64,000 nucleotides of DNA, from contig NZ_JAIGNI010000001.1 of NCBI RefSeq assembly GCF_026130175.1, positions 62,001 through 126,000 of the forward strand. The letters are read 5' to 3'. The notes beneath the pieces are model-generated. The model was not told the origin of the DNA and ran no database searches. It worked only from the letters and a program-made list of their open reading frames with translations. The DNA is from Lyngbya sp. CCAP 1446/10. GTDB taxonomy: Bacteria > Cyanobacteriota > Cyanobacteriia > Cyanobacteriales > Microcoleaceae. Of the stretch, positions 45,192 to 56,100 are shown piece by piece (within the stretch, counting starts at the first letter, position 1; each line of letters opens with the position of its first letter). The translations under genes were made by a program, and so were the position numbers.

Positions 45192-46496
45192 TTACTTCAC
45201 CATTCCTTCATATCGCTGGGAGATGACGTAAGTTTGAATTTGCTTAGCCGTTTCGATCGCCACACCCACTAGAATTAGTAGGGAAGTTGCACCAAACCCT
45301 CTAAAAGTTTGGACGCCGATCGCACTTTCTACAGCCGTTGGTACAATGGCCACCAGACCGAGAAAAATCGCTCCCAAGAAAGTCAAACGGTTCAAAACCT
45401 TCTCCACATAATCGCTGGTTTTCTGACCAGGACGAATTCCAGGGATGCTGGCGCCCATTTTCTTCAAGTTCTGAGACATATCTACGGGGTTGACAATCAA
45501 CGAAGCGTAAAAATAGCTGAAGAACAGAATCAAAGTCAGATAAAACAGCGCGTAAGCCCAAGGCGCCGGGCCGTTCGGACTCAACACATTAGCAACTTGA
45601 ACCAAAAACGGCTGATTGAGAGACTGAGCGAGGAAAGAAGGCACAATCAACACCGAAGATGCAAAAATAATCGGCATCACTCCGCCTTGATTTAAGCGCA
45701 GGGGTAGATAACTGCGACTCTCCCGATAAACCTTGCGACCGACTTGGCGACGGGCAGAAATAATCGGAATGCGACGAGTACCTTCCTGAACAAAAACAAT
45801 CCCGACAATCGTCACCAAAAAGACCAGCAGCAGAACCACTACACGGCCGACAACTTGCGTGTCGCCACTTTGAGCCAACTCAAACGTTTGTCCCAAAGAA
45901 CGCGGCAAAACCGACACAATGTTGATAAATATCAACAGCGAGGCTCCGTTCCCAATACCTCGTTCCGTCACCACTTCCGATATCCACATCACAAACATCG
46001 AGCCGGCTGTGAGAGCCAAAGCTGTTTGTGGGATGAAAAAAGGTCCCGGAGATTGAGCAAAAGGACTGACCCAAATCGCAATGCCAACGCTTTGCAGAAT
46101 AGCCCAGCCCAAAGAAACGTAGCGAGTAATTTGAGAAATCTTGCGTCGCCCTGCTTCTCCATCATTTTTCTGCATATCTTCTAAACTGGGCAGAGCCGCA
46201 GTTAGAAGTTGCACGATAATTGAAGCATTAATGTAGGGCAAAATCCCCAGCGCGAAAATCCCCAAAGCTGATAGCCCACCTCCTGAAAACAAGTCCAAAA
46301 AGCCAATTAAAGGGCTGTTTTGGACGTTTTGGGCAAAGGCGGCGCGATCGATGCCGGGGACTGGCAAGTGGACACCCAGGCGCACTAAAATCAATAAGCC
46401 AATGGTGACGAGGATGCGGCCCCGCAGACCAGCTGCTTGAGCCATCTGCATGAATGTCTCTTGTGCAGTTGGCGCTTTTTCTCTACTAACGTCCAT
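45192..46496 (-). CDS. secY: Preprotein translocase subunit SecY
   Basis: 434 aa, with ten hydrophobic helices as expected of the SecYEG channel. Landmarks are GRILVTIGLLILVRLGVHLP (helix 1), GIFALGILPYINASIIVQLL (plug and helix 2), GIVFVQEGTRRIPI and YVISQRYEGMVK at the end. It follows rplO with about 100 bases. It serves both plasma and thylakoid membranes in cyanobacteria. Confidence 0.98.
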   Translation of the reverse strand: MDVSREKAPTAQETFMQMAQAAGLRGRILVTIGLLILVRLGVHLPVPGIDRAAFAQNVQNSPLIGFLDLFSGGGLSALGIFALGILPYINASIIVQLLTAALPSLEDMQKNDGEAGRRKISQITRYVSLGWAILQSVGIAIWVSPFAQSPGPFFIPQTALALTAGSMFVMWISEVVTERGIGNGASLLIFINIVSVLPRSLGQTFELAQSGDTQVVGRVVVLLLVFLVTIVGIVFVQEGTRRIPIISARRQVGRKVYRESRSYLPLRLNQGGVMPIIFASSVLIVPSFLAQSLNQPFLVQVANVLSPNGPAPWAYALFYLTLILFFSYFYASLIVNPVDMSQNLKKMGASIPGIRPGQKTSDYVEKVLNRLTFLGAIFLGLVAIVPTAVESAIGVQTFRGFGATSLLILVGVAIETAKQIQTYVISQRYEGMVK

Positions 46497-46598
46497 AGTT
46501 ACGATTTTGGATTTTAGATTTGGGATTTTCGACTAAATGATTTTCTGATAGCCAGCTTGAGGATTTGAGATTTGGACATCTTCTCAAACCTCAAATCT

Positions 46599-47045
46599 TC
46601 ATGCAATTAATTCGCAACTTCCGCCGGCGGCTTCAATTTTGGTGCGAGCACCTGCGGTAAAAGCCTTGGCGCGCACTTGCAAGGCCACATTCAATTCGCC
46701 ATCTCCTAATATTTTCAGCGGCCCATCGTCTGTCGTGACAATTTTTGCTTGAATCAAAGAGGTGAGAGTAACTTCTGTGTTTGCTGGCAAGGATGCTAAT
46801 TTACTTACATTAATGATAGTGTACTCTTTGCGGTTCACTAAAGGGAAGCTTTTCAGCTTGGGCAGGCGACGATAAAGAGGATTTTGACCACCTTCAAAAC
46901 CGGGTCTAGTGCCACTACCGGCTCTAGCTTTTTGACCGCGCATCCCTTTACCGGAGCTCGCGCCTTGACCGGCAGAAATACCTCTGCCTAAGCGTCGGGG
47001 GCGCTTTTGGGAGCCTGCTTTGGGTCGGGCGTCTTGCAATCTCAT
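46599..47045 (-). CDS. rplO: 50S ribosomal protein L15
   Basis: 148 aa. [40 protein letters not shown] and the Gly-rich loop [19 protein letters not shown]. No rpmD (L30) precedes it, as usual in cyanobacteria. A TTGGTAA tract (47046-47077) abuts its start. Confidence 0.98.
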   Translation of the reverse strand: MRLQDARPKAGSQKRPRRLGRGISAGQGASSGKGMRGQKARAGSGTRPGFEGGQNPLYRRLPKLKSFPLVNRKEYTIINVSKLASLPANTEVTLTSLIQAKIVTTDDGPLKILGDGELNVALQVRAKAFTAGARTKIEAAGGSCELIA

Positions 47046-47189
47046 AGTTTTAGTAATTGGTAATTGGTAATTGGTATTTAGAGAGCGGGTGCGCAGTAGT
47101 TTTGAGTGCGTGAGTTTTGAGTTGCGGATTTTTGATTCTCAACGCCAGCACTTAACACTCAAAACTTACGGTTTCCCATGCTCTATGCC

Positions 47190-47738
47190 CTAACCGTAGA
47201 GGTTTTCTACTGGAATTCCGCGTTCTTGAGCAACTTCGGACAAGGTGCGGAGGGTTGAGAGAGCGTTGACTGCTGCTCTGGCGTTGTTTAAGGGATTTCC
47301 GGAACCTAGCTGTTTGGCTAAGATGTTGCGGACTCCTGCTAGTTCGAGAACAGTTCGCACTGCTCCCCCTGCAATTACGCCGGTTCCGGGTGCTGCCGGA
47401 CGCATCATTACTTTGGCTCCGCCACCTGCACCGTTGATCGGGTGAGGGATGGAGTTAGCTTTGGTGAGGGGGACTTCAATTAGGTGCTTTTTGCCGTCAG
47501 CAACGCCTTTTTTAACGGCACCGATTACGTCGCTAGCTTTGCCGACTCCCACTCCAACTTGACCGCGTTCGTTGCCGATGATGACTATGGCGCGGAAGCT
47601 GAGTTTTTTACCACCTTTGACTACTTTGGTAACGCGACGAATCTGAACAACTCGTTCTTGCCATTCGGATTCTTTTTCGCGCCCTTTGTTGTTACTGCTG
47701 CTTTTTTTCTTGTTGCGCTGTTCTTTTTGTTCTGCCAT
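47190..47738 (-). CDS. rpsE: 30S ribosomal protein S5
   Basis: 182 aa from ATG 47738 ([12 protein letters not shown]). A longer in-frame reading to 47798 would add residues from intergenic sequence. The basic N-terminus (about 1-25) is followed by the RNA-binding domain ([38 protein letters not shown]) and the C-terminal [20 protein letters not shown]. Confidence 0.97.
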   Translation of the reverse strand: MAEQKEQRNKKKSSSNNKGREKESEWQERVVQIRRVTKVVKGGKKLSFRAIVIIGNERGQVGVGVGKASDVIGAVKKGVADGKKHLIEVPLTKANSIPHPINGAGGGAKVMMRPAAPGTGVIAGGAVRTVLELAGVRNILAKQLGSGNPLNNARAAVNALSTLRTLSEVAQERGIPVENLYG

Positions 47739-47937
47739 AGTTTTGTGTTGTGGGAATTGAAGATTGCTAACTGGTTGTTGGCAAGTAGAAATTAACAATT
47801 AGGAATTCAGAATTTTGTTCTCGATTGTTTCTTCTTTCTTTATCTAAAAAAATAAGAATTTGATTCGAGATTCGAGATTCCTGATTCCTGCTATCCGTTA
47901 CATCCGTTACACAATCCGTTGCCGAACTTCCTGCTTC

Positions 47938-48300
47938 CTAAAATTCTAACCCGGCTTCGCGAGCTGCATCTGCGAGGGCTTTGACGCGACCGTGATAGAG
48001 GTTGCCTCCGCGATCGAAGACGACTTTAGCTATGCCAGCGCTGGAACAGCGTTTGGCAATCAACTGACCGACTTGGACGCTCGCGGAGCAGTTGCTGCCA
48101 GAACTGAGATCTGACTTCAGTTCTGGGTCGAGGGTTGACGCAGCAGCCAAAGTGTGCTGTGCCGTGTCGTCGATTACTTGAGCGTAGATGTGATTGGACG
48201 ATCGAAATACCGCTAATCTGGGACGTTCGGCGGTGCCGAATACCTTGCGCCGCACGCGGCGGTGTCTGCGGTGGACTGATTCTTTGCGAGTAAGCTTCAT
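47938..48300 (-). CDS. rplR: 50S ribosomal protein L18
   Basis: 120 aa, binds 5S r[40 protein letters not shown] and [20 protein letters not shown]. It lies two bases after rplF. The 200-base gap before rpsE contains no recognisable element except TTGCCGAACTTCCTGCTTC, shared with 25622-25640. Confidence 0.98.
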   Translation of the reverse strand: MKLTRKESVHRRHRRVRRKVFGTAERPRLAVFRSSNHIYAQVIDDTAQHTLAAASTLDPELKSDLSSGSNCSASVQVGQLIAKRCSSAGIAKVVFDRGGNLYHGRVKALADAAREAGLEF

Positions 48301-48302
48301 GT

Positions 48303-48851
48303 TTACTTCTTACCTGTTTTGCCTGTTTTACCAGCTTTGCGACGGACGACTTCGCCGCTGTAGCGAATGCCTTTGCCCTTGTAAACTTCGGGCGGACGCA
48401 CCGCGCGGATGCGGGCTGCTGTGTTGCCTACGAGTTCTTTGTCAATGCCGGAGACAATGACGTTGGTGTTGCCTTCAACTGCCACTGTGATGCCTTCTGG
48501 AGGGGGCATTTCAACTGGCTTACTGTAACCGACGTTTAAAATCAGGTTCCGTCCTTGAACCTGTGCCCGATAACCTGTGCCGATAATTTCTAGGCGACGC
48601 TGAAAACCTGCGGAGACACCTTCGACCATGTTGGCGACTAGGGTGCGGCAGAGGCCGTGCAGTTGTCTGGCGACGCGAGATTCGTCTCGGCGGGTAACGA
48701 GTAAAGTCTCACCTTCGAGTCCCATGACGATTTCGGCTGGGATTACTCGGGAAAGTTCACCTTTAGGGCCTTTGACGGCTACTTTTTGACCGTCTAGGGT
48801 GATGGTGACTTTGGTGGGGATGCTAATCGGACGCTTGCCAATTCGCGACAT
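48303..48851 (-). CDS. rplF: 50S ribosomal protein L6
   Basis: 182 aa, two related alpha/beta domains. [20 protein letters not shown] and the C-terminal RNA-binding [20 protein letters not shown] are diagnostic. It ends with a Lys/Gly/Thr tail (KTGKTGKK). Confidence 0.98.
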   Translation of the reverse strand: MSRIGKRPISIPTKVTITLDGQKVAVKGPKGELSRVIPAEIVMGLEGETLLVTRRDESRVARQLHGLCRTLVANMVEGVSAGFQRRLEIIGTGYRAQVQGRNLILNVGYSKPVEMPPPEGITVAVEGNTNVIVSGIDKELVGNTAARIRAVRPPEVYKGKGIRYSGEVVRRKAGKTGKTGKK

Positions 48852-48973
48852 ATTTTTTTGTCCTTTGTTTTTAGTTATTAGTCCTTGATTATTAGCCTTT
48901 AGTTATTAGTCCTTAGTGATTGATTCTTGAGTCTGTTTCCAATGACCAGTGACTAATGACTAATGACTAATGA
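48852..48973. repeat. TTAGTCC and TGACTAA heptamer tracts between rpsH and rplF
   Basis: Irregular TTAGTTATTAGTCC units and a clean (A)ATGACT tract (48948-48975) fill the gap and run to the rpsH stop. Confidence 0.8.
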
Positions 48974-49378
48974 CTACCAAACATAACAAAGCACTTCACC
49001 GCCCAAACCTTGGCGTCGGGCTTCTCTATCGGTCATAATGCCGCTGGAGGTGGAGATAATGGCAATGCCAATTCCTCCTAATACTCTGGGCAGTTCTTTG
49101 CGGTTCGAGTAAACGCGAAGTCCTGGTTTGCTGACTCGCTTAAGTGCCGTGATAATGGGCTTGCGAGTTTTACCTTTGTACTTTAAAGAAAGCACTATAG
49201 TTCGCTTAATCCCTTCTGGTTCTGCTTCTTCAAATTCGCTGATAAAGCCTTCGTTTTTGAGAACTTGGGCGATGCTACGGGTCATTTTTGTAGCTGGAAT
49301 CTGTGTTGTTTGGTGGCGCGCCATGCAAGAATTGCGAATGCGCGTCAACATATCTGCTATGGTATCGTTAGCTGCCAT
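48974..49378 (-). CDS. rpsH: 30S ribosomal protein S8
   Basis: 134 aa. [39 protein letters not shown] and the conserved C-terminal [20 protein letters not shown]. Located directly after rplE; rpsN, present here in E. coli, is absent. Confidence 0.98.
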   Translation of the reverse strand: MAANDTIADMLTRIRNSCMARHQTTQIPATKMTRSIAQVLKNEGFISEFEEAEPEGIKRTIVLSLKYKGKTRKPIITALKRVSKPGLRVYSNRKELPRVLGGIGIAIISTSSGIMTDREARRQGLGGEVLCYVW

Positions 49379-49400
49379 CTTTTGCTTCTTACTCTAGTGC

Positions 49401-49946
49401 TTAGTTGTCCCGGAACGGCATTCCCATTTCTTTAAGCAAGGCACGTCCTTCTTCGTCGGTATTTGCTGTGGTGATAATTGAAATGTCCATGCCTCGAATT
49501 TGATCGATGCGGTCATATTCTATTTCTGGAAAGATTAGCTGTTCTCTCAGACCCAAGCTGTAGTTGCCGCGCCCGTCAAAGCTTTTGGGACTGATGCCGC
49601 GGAAGTCGCGGATGCGGGGGAGTGCGAGGTTGATCAGCCGATCGAGAAAATCGTACATCCGATCGCCACGCAGCGTTACCATCACGCCGACTGGTACTCC
49701 TTTGCGGATTTTGAAGCCTGCGATCGCCTTTTTCGCCCGCGTCACCACGGGTTTTTGCCCGGTGATGATGGCAATTTCGCTGAGCGACGAATCGAGTGCC
49801 TTAGCATTTTGAGATGCTTCTCCCAAACCGCGGTTCACGGTAACTTTGACGAGTTTGGGAACCTGATGGATATTAGTATATTGAAACTGATCCATCAGTT
49901 TCGGAACGATTTTTCCTTGATAAAGAACTTTGAGTTTGTCCGGCAT
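49401..49946 (-). CDS. rplE: 50S ribosomal protein L5
   Basis: 181 aa, binds 5S rRNA and P-site t[43 protein letters not shown] and DRGNYSLG-type motif ([20 protein letters not shown]). It ends [17 protein letters not shown]. Confidence 0.98.
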   Translation of the reverse strand: MPDKLKVLYQGKIVPKLMDQFQYTNIHQVPKLVKVTVNRGLGEASQNAKALDSSLSEIAIITGQKPVVTRAKKAIAGFKIRKGVPVGVMVTLRGDRMYDFLDRLINLALPRIRDFRGISPKSFDGRGNYSLGLREQLIFPEIEYDRIDQIRGMDISIITTANTDEEGRALLKEMGMPFRDN

Positions 49947-50059
49947 AGTTTTTGTGTTTCGTTAACTGTCCCTGGGCTTGGTCAGGGAATTGTTCTTTGT
50001 CAGTTGTCAGTTGTTAGTTGCCAGTTGTTAGTTGCCAATTAATGACTAAGGACTAATGA
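49947..50059. repeat. Heptamer tracts between rplE and rplX
   Basis: TCAGTTGTCAGTTGTTAGTTGCC-type heptamers (from about 49999) followed by TGACTAAGGACTAATGACTA, reaching the rplX stop. Confidence 0.85.
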
Positions 50060-50422
50060 CTAATTATCCAGAATTTCTCCGGTTTTTTTGAGTTGTCGCA
50101 GTTTACGGCCATCCTCACTAAATGTATAGCAGACGCGGCTGGCGATTTTCTCTTTTTCGGAATAGTGCATCACATTTGAGCTGTGAATGGGAGCCTCAAA
50201 TGTGACGATTTTTCCCGATTCCCCTTCTTGTTGGGGCTTGACGTGCTTGGTTCTGATATTTACGCCTTTAACAATTACTTTGCTGACTTTAGGATATGTC
50301 TTTAAGATTTCTCCGACTTTTCCTTTCTCTTTGCCAGTAATTATTTGCACGGTGTCGCCTGCTTTGACGTGCATTCTGTAGCGCTGCGGCTCGCTAGTTG
50401 GTTTACCCTTTTTTCCGTACAT
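50060..50422 (-). CDS. rplX: 50S ribosomal protein L24
   Basis: 120 aa. The KOW motif [20 protein letters not shown] is followed by [20 protein letters not shown] and [16 protein letters not shown]. It has one base between it and rplN, so translation is coupled. Confidence 0.98.
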   Translation of the reverse strand: MYGKKGKPTSEPQRYRMHVKAGDTVQIITGKEKGKVGEILKTYPKVSKVIVKGVNIRTKHVKPQQEGESGKIVTFEAPIHSSNVMHYSEKEKIASRVCYTFSEDGRKLRQLKKTGEILDN

Positions 50423-50423
50423 T

Positions 50424-50792
50424 TTAAAGTACCTCTGGGGCTAAGGAAACGATTTTAGTAAAGTTTTTGTCGCGGAGTTCGCGGGCGACTGGCCCGAAAA
50501 CGCGAGTGCCTTTGGGGTTGCCTTCGGGATTGATAATCACGGCGGCGTTGTCGTCAAAACGAATGCTCATGCCGCTGTCGCGACGTAAAGCTTTGCGGGT
50601 TCTGACAATGACGGCTCTGACGACATCGGATTTTTTGACTGCCATATTGGGGATGGCGTCTTTGACGACGGCAATGATGACATCGCCGACTCCGCCGTAG
50701 CGGCGGTTGCCGCCTCCCAATACGCGGATGCACATGAGCTTACGAGCTCCGCTATTGTCGGCGACATTGAGGTATGTCTGGGGTTGAATCAT
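50424..50792 (-). CDS. rplN: 50S ribosomal protein L14
   Basis: 122 aa. [40 protein letters not shown] and [20 protein letters not shown]; complete and typical. Confidence 0.98.
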   Translation of the reverse strand: MIQPQTYLNVADNSGARKLMCIRVLGGGNRRYGGVGDVIIAVVKDAIPNMAVKKSDVVRAVIVRTRKALRRDSGMSIRFDDNAAVIINPEGNPKGTRVFGPVARELRDKNFTKIVSLAPEVL

Positions 50793-50907
50793 GGTGATTG
50801 GGGAAAAGGTAATTTGATGCTTACTAACTGCTAACTGCTAATTGCTAATGGATGGTCGATCGCTGGAGAAAGCCGATCGCACTACGCGAGCAATTAGAAA
50901 TTAACTG

Positions 50908-51156
50908 TTAGCCATTTTTTGCACCGAAAATCTCAGCAACCATCCAGCGTTTGGTTTTGCTCAAGGGGCGAGTTTCGGTGATGCGGACGCGATCGCCCGA
51001 TTTGCACTTATTCTCTTCGTCGTGAGCTTTGTAGCGCTTGGTGCGGACTACAATTTTGCCGTATTTGGTGTGGGAAGAGCGGTTTTCGATTGCTACCACG
51101 ACGGTTTTATCCATCTTGTCGCTGACTACTACGCCAACTCGTTCTTTAACTGCCAT
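50908..51156 (-). CDS. rpsQ: 30S ribosomal protein S17
   Basis: 82 aa. [40 protein letters not shown] and [12 protein letters not shown]-fold protein that binds 16S rRNA early in assembly. Confidence 0.98.
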   Translation of the reverse strand: MAVKERVGVVVSDKMDKTVVVAIENRSSHTKYGKIVVRTKRYKAHDEENKCKSGDRVRITETRPLSKTKRWMVAEIFGAKNG

Positions 51157-51198
51157 AGCTACCTATCTTTGTTGTGCGATTGAGTTTTTTTGAGCTGC

Positions 51199-51480
51199 TC
51201 ACTCTGGGCTGACTTCGGTTGGAGCTGCTTCTGCGGCTGCTTGAGATGCGGCTAATTTTTCAGCAGTAGCTTGTGCATCAGCAGCGACTTGGCGCTCGCG
51301 TTCAACTGTCATCAATTGAGCGACGCGGTGTTTGGCGTGCTTGAACAGGTGAGGCTTTTCCATGCGGCCAGTAGCTTGCTGAAGCCGCAATTCCATTAGT
51401 TGGCGCTTGACGGCTAAAATTTGCTCTGCTAGTGCTGCATCGCTTAATTCTCTAGCTTCTTTAATCTTGGGCAAAGACAT
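51199..51480 (-). CDS. rpmC: 50S ribosomal protein L29
   Basis: 93 aa. The two-helix core ends around residue 65 (ELSDAALAEQILAVKRQLME, RMEKPHLFKHAKHRVAQLMT). An Ala-rich C-terminal extension (about 66-93) makes it longer than the usual 60-75 aa. Confidence 0.95.
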   Translation of the reverse strand: MSLPKIKEARELSDAALAEQILAVKRQLMELRLQQATGRMEKPHLFKHAKHRVAQLMTVERERQVAADAQATAEKLAASQAAAEAAPTEVSPE

Positions 51481-51630
51481 AATTGTGTGCTTTCTCGTTA
51501 GCGGTCTAGTGACGACAGAATTGTCTAAATCCTGAAGGTCGAAGGACAGAAAAGTGATGAATGGCAGATTTTAAATTGCTGTAGCCCTTTAAAATTTTAA
51601 CCAATGCCGACCTAATTCTACCTTCGATTA

Positions 51631-52053
51631 TCACGATGACGGGTCTTCCGCGCGGGTGATGAACTTGGTTTTAATCGGTAATTTGAAAGATGCTAAACGC
51701 ATTGCTTCGCGGGCAATTTCTTCGGTTACACCACCAATTTCAAACATAATCCGGCCGGGTTTGACCACGGCTACCCAAAACTCAGGTGCGCCTTTACCGG
51801 AACCCATCCGGGTTTCTGCTGCGCGCTGGGTGACTGGTTTGTCGGGAAAAATGCGAATCCAGATTTTGCCGCCCCGGCGAATATAGCGGGTCATGGCGCG
51901 CCGTCCGGCTTCTATTTGGCGGGAAGTGATCCAGGCGGGTTCGATCGCTTGGAGTGCGAAGTCGCCAAAGCTAACTGAGTTGCCGCGGGTGGCAATACCG
52001 CTCATTCGCCCGCGCTGTTGTTTGCGGAATTTTGTTCTTTTAGGGCTTAACAT
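51631..52053 (-). CDS. rplP: 50S ribosomal protein L16
   Basis: 140 aa. [40 protein letters not shown] and [20 protein letters not shown]. It sits by the A-site tRNA elbow. It lies about 100 bases after rpsC. Confidence 0.98.
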   Translation of the reverse strand: MLSPKRTKFRKQQRGRMSGIATRGNSVSFGDFALQAIEPAWITSRQIEAGRRAMTRYIRRGGKIWIRIFPDKPVTQRAAETRMGSGKGAPEFWVAVVKPGRIMFEIGGVTEEIAREAMRLASFKLPIKTKFITRAEDPSS

Positions 52054-52150
52054 GGCTAGGGAATTCAGTAATTGGTAATCGGTATAGCAGACAGCACGAA
52101 CTTACTCGCCCTTCGCTGTCAACTGTCAACTGTCAACTGTCAATTGACTG

Positions 52151-52879
52151 TTAGCCTTCGTTCGATCGATCTTCAAAGTTCTGACGGCGGCGCTTTTGTT
52201 TAGTCCGGGGCACTGCTGCATTCGGTGCGGATTCTTGTTCCTGTCCGGGAATAATTTCGCCTTTGAATACCCAAACTTTAATACCCAGAATACCGTAGAT
52301 GGTTTGAGCGGTGCAGTAGGAGTAGTCGATGTCGGCCCGCAGCGTGTGCAAGGGGACTCGGCCTTCGCGCGTCCATTCGGTACGGGCGATTTCTGCGCCG
52401 TTGAGGCGTCCGCTGACTTGAATTTTGATGCCTTGGACGCCGACTTTTTGAGCGCGGGTGATTGCTTGGCGGACTACTCGGCGGAAGGATACGCGCCGTT
52501 CTAGTTGCTGGGCGATGTATTCTGCGATCAGCGTGGCATCTGCATCTACTCGTTGAACTTCGACGACGTTGATGCGAATTTGGCGATTGCTGCCAAGTTG
52601 TTGTTGCAAACCGACGCGCAAGGTTTCGATACCTGCTCCGCCGCGGCCTACGACAACGCCCGGTCTGGCGGTGAATACTTCTAGGTCGATTTGATCGGCT
52701 TTGCGTTCAATTCTGACCGAAGAAATGCCAGCATTGCTGAGGGTTTTGCGGACGTACTTGCGAATTTTGAAGTCTTCTTGCAAGAGTTCTGGATAGTTTT
52801 TCGGGTCAGCAAACCAGCGAGAGCGGTGCTCTTGGGTAATGCCGAGGCGAAAACCAATTGGATGTATTTTTTGGCCCAT
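52151..52879 (-). CDS. rpsC: 30S ribosomal protein S3
   Basis: 242 aa from ATG 52879 ([20 protein letters not shown]). An in-frame extension to 52981 encodes only Ser/Leu/Phe repeat translation and is rejected. The KH domain is [20 protein letters not shown] and the C-terminal domain [17 protein letters not shown] ([20 protein letters not shown]). The charged tail ([19 protein letters not shown]) is somewhat long. Confidence 0.97.
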   Translation of the reverse strand: MGQKIHPIGFRLGITQEHRSRWFADPKNYPELLQEDFKIRKYVRKTLSNAGISSVRIERKADQIDLEVFTARPGVVVGRGGAGIETLRVGLQQQLGSNRQIRINVVEVQRVDADATLIAEYIAQQLERRVSFRRVVRQAITRAQKVGVQGIKIQVSGRLNGAEIARTEWTREGRVPLHTLRADIDYSYCTAQTIYGILGIKVWVFKGEIIPGQEQESAPNAAVPRTKQKRRRQNFEDRSNEG

Positions 52880-52886
52880 AATATTT

Positions 52887-52961
52887 GATGAGTTAATTGG
52901 TAATTGGTAATTGGTAACAGGGAAGGAAGAAGGAAGAAGGAAGAAGGAAGAAGAAAGAAGT
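52887..52961. repeat. TTGGTAA and GGAAGAA heptamer tracts upstream of rpsC
   Basis: Two adjoining tracts of different units: TTGGTAA (52893-52915) and GGAAGAA (52920-52961). They fill most of the rplV-rpsC gap. Confidence 0.9.
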
Positions 52962-53072
52962 AAAAAACAACTGTCTGCCACTCCGTGATTTCCGTGCCTT
53001 GAAGAAAAGTAATTGGTGATTACCTATTTTTTCTACTTTAAGCTGTTTATTACCTATTACGTTTTCCCTGGT

Positions 53073-53432
53073 TTAGTCTTCTGCGATCGGAGCAACTATT
53101 ACCGTAATGTGGCAAGTTGGCTTGCGGATTTGGTAGGCGCGACCTTGAGCGCGTGGTCTAAAGCGTTTGAGGACTGGGCCTTGGTCTGCGTAAGCTTGAG
53201 AGACTACGAGCTTGCTTTTGTCCAATCCTGCGTTGTGTTCGGCGTTGGCTACTGCCGATCGCAAAACTTTGACAATTGGTTCGCAGGCGCGGTAGGGCAT
53301 GAATTCGAGTAAAATCAGCGCTTCTTGGTAGCTTTTGCCGCGAATTTGGTCGAGGACTCGGCGCACTTTGAAGGGCGATGTTCGGATGTAACGGGCGATC
53401 GCCTTAATTTCGGATGTGGTATCTATAGCCAT
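53073..53432 (-). CDS. rplV: 50S ribosomal protein L22
   Basis: 119 aa. [20 protein letters not shown] and the extended hairpin [20 protein letters not shown] that lines the exit tunnel. Complete. Confidence 0.98.
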   Translation of the reverse strand: MAIDTTSEIKAIARYIRTSPFKVRRVLDQIRGKSYQEALILLEFMPYRACEPIVKVLRSAVANAEHNAGLDKSKLVVSQAYADQGPVLKRFRPRAQGRAYQIRKPTCHITVIVAPIAED

Positions 53433-53437
53433 TTCGA

Positions 53438-53490
53438 TTTGGGTAATTGGTAAATGGTAATTGGGGAAAAGGTAATTGGTAATTGGGGAA
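53438..53490. repeat. TTGGTAA heptamer tract between rpsS and rplV
   Basis: ATTGGTAA/TTGGGGAAAAGG units fill the 97-base gap, which is purine-rich on the plus strand. Confidence 0.8.
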
Positions 53491-53529
53491 AAGTTTTTCC
53501 GCTTACCTATTACCTGTCACCTAATTAGG

Positions 53530-53811
53530 CTATCTTTTGGCCTTTTTATCACCACTTTTCGCGTGACCTCTAAAGGTGCGAGTGGGGGAGAATTCTCCGA
53601 GTTTGTGACCGACCATTTGGTCTGTCAGGTAGACTGGGACGTGCTGTTTGCCGTTGTGAACTGCGATCGTGTGACCTACCATTTGGGGCAGGATTGTGGA
53701 AGATCGCGACCAAGTTTTAATTACTTGTTTTTGGCCTGCGGCATTGAGCTTTTCGATCTTTGTCATCAGATGATCTGCGACAAACGGGCCTTTTTTTAAC
53801 GATCGAGACAT
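53530..53811 (-). CDS. rpsS: 30S ribosomal protein S19
   Basis: 93 aa. [40 protein letters not shown] and [19 protein letters not shown]. Complete. Confidence 0.98.
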   Translation of the reverse strand: MSRSLKKGPFVADHLMTKIEKLNAAGQKQVIKTWSRSSTILPQMVGHTIAVHNGKQHVPVYLTDQMVGHKLGEFSPTRTFRGHAKSGDKKAKR

Positions 53812-53896
53812 GATTTTGGTAATTAGTAATTAGTAGTTGGAATTGAATTGGGAAGAAAGTTGCAGGAATAAAAGAGCACGGAAAACTTTTTCGTTG

Positions 53897-53945
53897 TTCC
53901 TTCTTCCTTCTTCCTTCTTCCTTCTTCCTTCTTCCTTCTTCCTTA
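53897..53945. repeat. TTCTTCC heptamer tract at the end of rplB
   Basis: Six perfect copies of CTTCTTC-type heptamers that run straight into the TAA stop of rplB (53943-53945). Confidence 0.9.
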
Positions 53946-54806
53946 ACTTTGTCTGCCGCCCTTGCCACGCTTGGAAGATTTGCGGCGGCGCCGAACGATT
54001 AAAGAGTCGCTGCGCTTGTTCTTGCTTCGAGTCTTGGCACCCAATGCTGGTTTTCCCCAAGGACTGACTGGCCCTGGACGCCCGATGGGCGCTCTGCCCT
54101 CGCCACCACCGTGCGGGTGATCTACCGGGTTCATGGCACTACCACGAACTGTTGGTCTGCGGCCTTTCCAGCGGGTGCGACCGGCTTTACCGAGGCTGAC
54201 GTTTCTCGCGTCTGTGTTGCCAACTTGACCGATCGTAGCGTAGCAGTCGGCGCGGACTTTGCGTTGTTCACCGGATGGCAGTTTGAGGGTGACGTAGGTA
54301 CCTTCTTTTGCCATTAGCTGAGCGCTGGAGCCTGCGGAACGGACGATTTGTCCGCCTTTACCTGGTACTAGCTCGACGTTGTGGATGCTGGTACCGAGGG
54401 GAATGTTTTTCAGGGGTAGGGCGTTGCCGATTTCGATCGGCGCGTCTGGGCCTGAGACAATTACTGTACCGACGTTTAAGTTGAGCGGGTGCAGAATGTA
54501 CCGTTTTTCGCCGTCTTTATAGAACAGGAGGGCGATGCGGGCGTTGCGGTTGGGGTCATACTCGATCGCCTTGACAGTAGCAGGAATGCTGTGTTTGTCG
54601 CGGCGGAAGTCGATCGTTCTATAAAGCCGTTTGTGACCGCCTCCCCGGTGGCGACAGGTAATGACGCCTCGGTTGTTGCGGCCTTGTTTGGTGTGCTTGT
54701 TGCTGGTTAGAGACTTTTCTGGTTCTGATCTCGTAATTTCAGCAAAGTCCGAGACGGTCTTTTCTCGGGTACTAGAGGTATAAGGTCGGTAAGAACGAAT
54801 GCCCAT
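53943..54806 (-). CDS. rplB: 50S ribosomal protein L2
   Basis: 287 aa. [40 protein letters not shown] and the catalytic-site loop [20 protein letters not shown] with the essential His. Lies close to the peptidyl-transferase centre. Complete. Confidence 0.98.
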   Translation of the reverse strand: MGIRSYRPYTSSTREKTVSDFAEITRSEPEKSLTSNKHTKQGRNNRGVITCRHRGGGHKRLYRTIDFRRDKHSIPATVKAIEYDPNRNARIALLFYKDGEKRYILHPLNLNVGTVIVSGPDAPIEIGNALPLKNIPLGTSIHNVELVPGKGGQIVRSAGSSAQLMAKEGTYVTLKLPSGEQRKVRADCYATIGQVGNTDARNVSLGKAGRTRWKGRRPTVRGSAMNPVDHPHGGGEGRAPIGRPGPVSPWGKPALGAKTRSKNKRSDSLIVRRRRKSSKRGKGGRQS

Positions 54807-54808
54807 AA

Positions 54809-54962
54809 TCGATTTTAGATTTTAGATTTTAGACTTGGGATTTTGGACTTTGCGGTTTTAGATTTTAGATTTGGGATTAATCAGTTAACTTGCCAGTTTC
54901 CTAGATGGGGAATTTGCACTAGCTAACTGCAATTCTTTAATCTAAAATCTAAAATCCAAAAT
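54809..54962. repeat. TTTTAGA heptamer tract between rplB and rplW
   Basis: ATTTTAGATTTTAGATTTTA units at both ends of a 159-base gap, with a short unique core (about 54880-54940). Confidence 0.85.
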
Positions 54963-54965
54963 TGG

Positions 54966-55274
54966 CTAAACTTCTGGGAATAGGAGTTTGCGGATCGAGT
55001 CTCCGTCTAGCAAAGTGACGGTTGCTCGCTTGTAACAAGGTTTAAAACCGACGAATTTACCAACTCGACGCTTTTTGCGCGGCGGGTTTTGGGTGTTGAC
55101 AGCGGTGACTTTAACCTTAAATAGCTCTTCGATTGCAGCTTTGATTTGAGGTTTGGTCGCTTTCGGGGCTACGTCGAATGTGAATTGATTTAATTCCATC
55201 ATTCGGGTAGCTTTCTCGGTGAGAATCGGACGCTGGATCAAATCTGCGTAGTCGCGGGGGTCGATTTTACTCAC
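54966..55274 (-). CDS. rplW: 50S ribosomal protein L23
   Basis: 102 aa. [40 protein letters not shown] and [20 protein letters not shown]. Trigger factor and SRP dock on this protein at the exit tunnel. It overlaps rplD by eight bases. Confidence 0.98.
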   Translation of the reverse strand: MSKIDPRDYADLIQRPILTEKATRMMELNQFTFDVAPKATKPQIKAAIEELFKVKVTAVNTQNPPRKKRRVGKFVGFKPCYKRATVTLLDGDSIRKLLFPEV

Positions 55275-55899
55275 CGTAAATCTCCTGAATTTTAGCTATG
55301 GCTGTAGATGTAACGATAATTTTGTCAGCCGCAAGAACGTCGTAAACATTCAGGGAAGTTGCCAAGATGACGTTGACTAATTCGATGTTGCGTCCTGACA
55401 AGTAAACGTTGAGTTGCGGTTCTGGCAAGATTAACAGAACTTTTTTATTGGAGTCGATACCCCAACGGGCGATCGCACTCAGCAGTTCTTTGCTTTTCGG
55501 TCTCGGAAATTGCTCTGCAAATTCTTCAACCACAATCATGTCTTCGGTACGACTGAAGAATGCTGTCCGCAAAGCGAGACGGCGTTCCTTCTTGTTCATT
55601 TTGACTTCAAAGTCTCTCGGTTTTGGCCCGAAGATGACACCGCCGCCACGCCACAGTGGAGAACGGATCGAACCTGCTCTGGCTCGGCCGGTACCTTTTT
55701 GACGCCAGGGTTTGCGGCCACCGCCTCTGACTTCCGCTCTCGTTTTGGTGCAAGCATTGCCTTGACGGGCGTTATTCATTTGCCGCGTCAATGCTCTGTG
55801 AACAACGTGAGACGCATTTTCTTCTTTGGCTACGCGAAGCTCTAAAGTTGTTTCTCCAACTTCTTCGCCTTGCCAATTTCGCACTACACAGTTAACCAT
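55267..55899 (-). CDS. rplD: 50S ribosomal protein L4
   Basis: 210 aa. [40 protein letters not shown] and [19 protein letters not shown] form the tunnel loop. In E. coli L4 represses its own operon; no similar leader was identified here. Confidence 0.98.
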   Translation of the reverse strand: MVNCVVRNWQGEEVGETTLELRVAKEENASHVVHRALTRQMNNARQGNACTKTRAEVRGGGRKPWRQKGTGRARAGSIRSPLWRGGGVIFGPKPRDFEVKMNKKERRLALRTAFFSRTEDMIVVEEFAEQFPRPKSKELLSAIARWGIDSNKKVLLILPEPQLNVYLSGRNIELVNVILATSLNVYDVLAADKIIVTSTAIAKIQEIYGE

Positions 55900-56100
55900 A
55901 TCTTTTGTCCTTTGTCGCTTTGTGTTTGTTGTCTGTTTTTGAGTTTTCTGTTGTCTGTTTTTAGTTGTCTGTTGTCTGTTGTCTGTTATTAGCTCTTAGT
56001 TTTCAGCTTTTAGTTCTTAGTTATTGCTGACTGCTAACCGCCAACTAATGACTACTGACTGCTGACTACTGACTACTGACTACTGACTACTGGCTACTGA
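55900..56100. repeat. Heptamer tracts between rplD and rplC
   Basis: TTGTCTG-type units (55925-55990) and CTACTGA units (56048-56102). The second tract includes the stop codon region of rplC. Confidence 0.9.

Noticed and set aside
52880-52981. 34-codon N-terminal extension of S3
   Set aside because: It translates heptamer repeats (Ser/Leu/Phe) and the conserved S3 start is at 52879.
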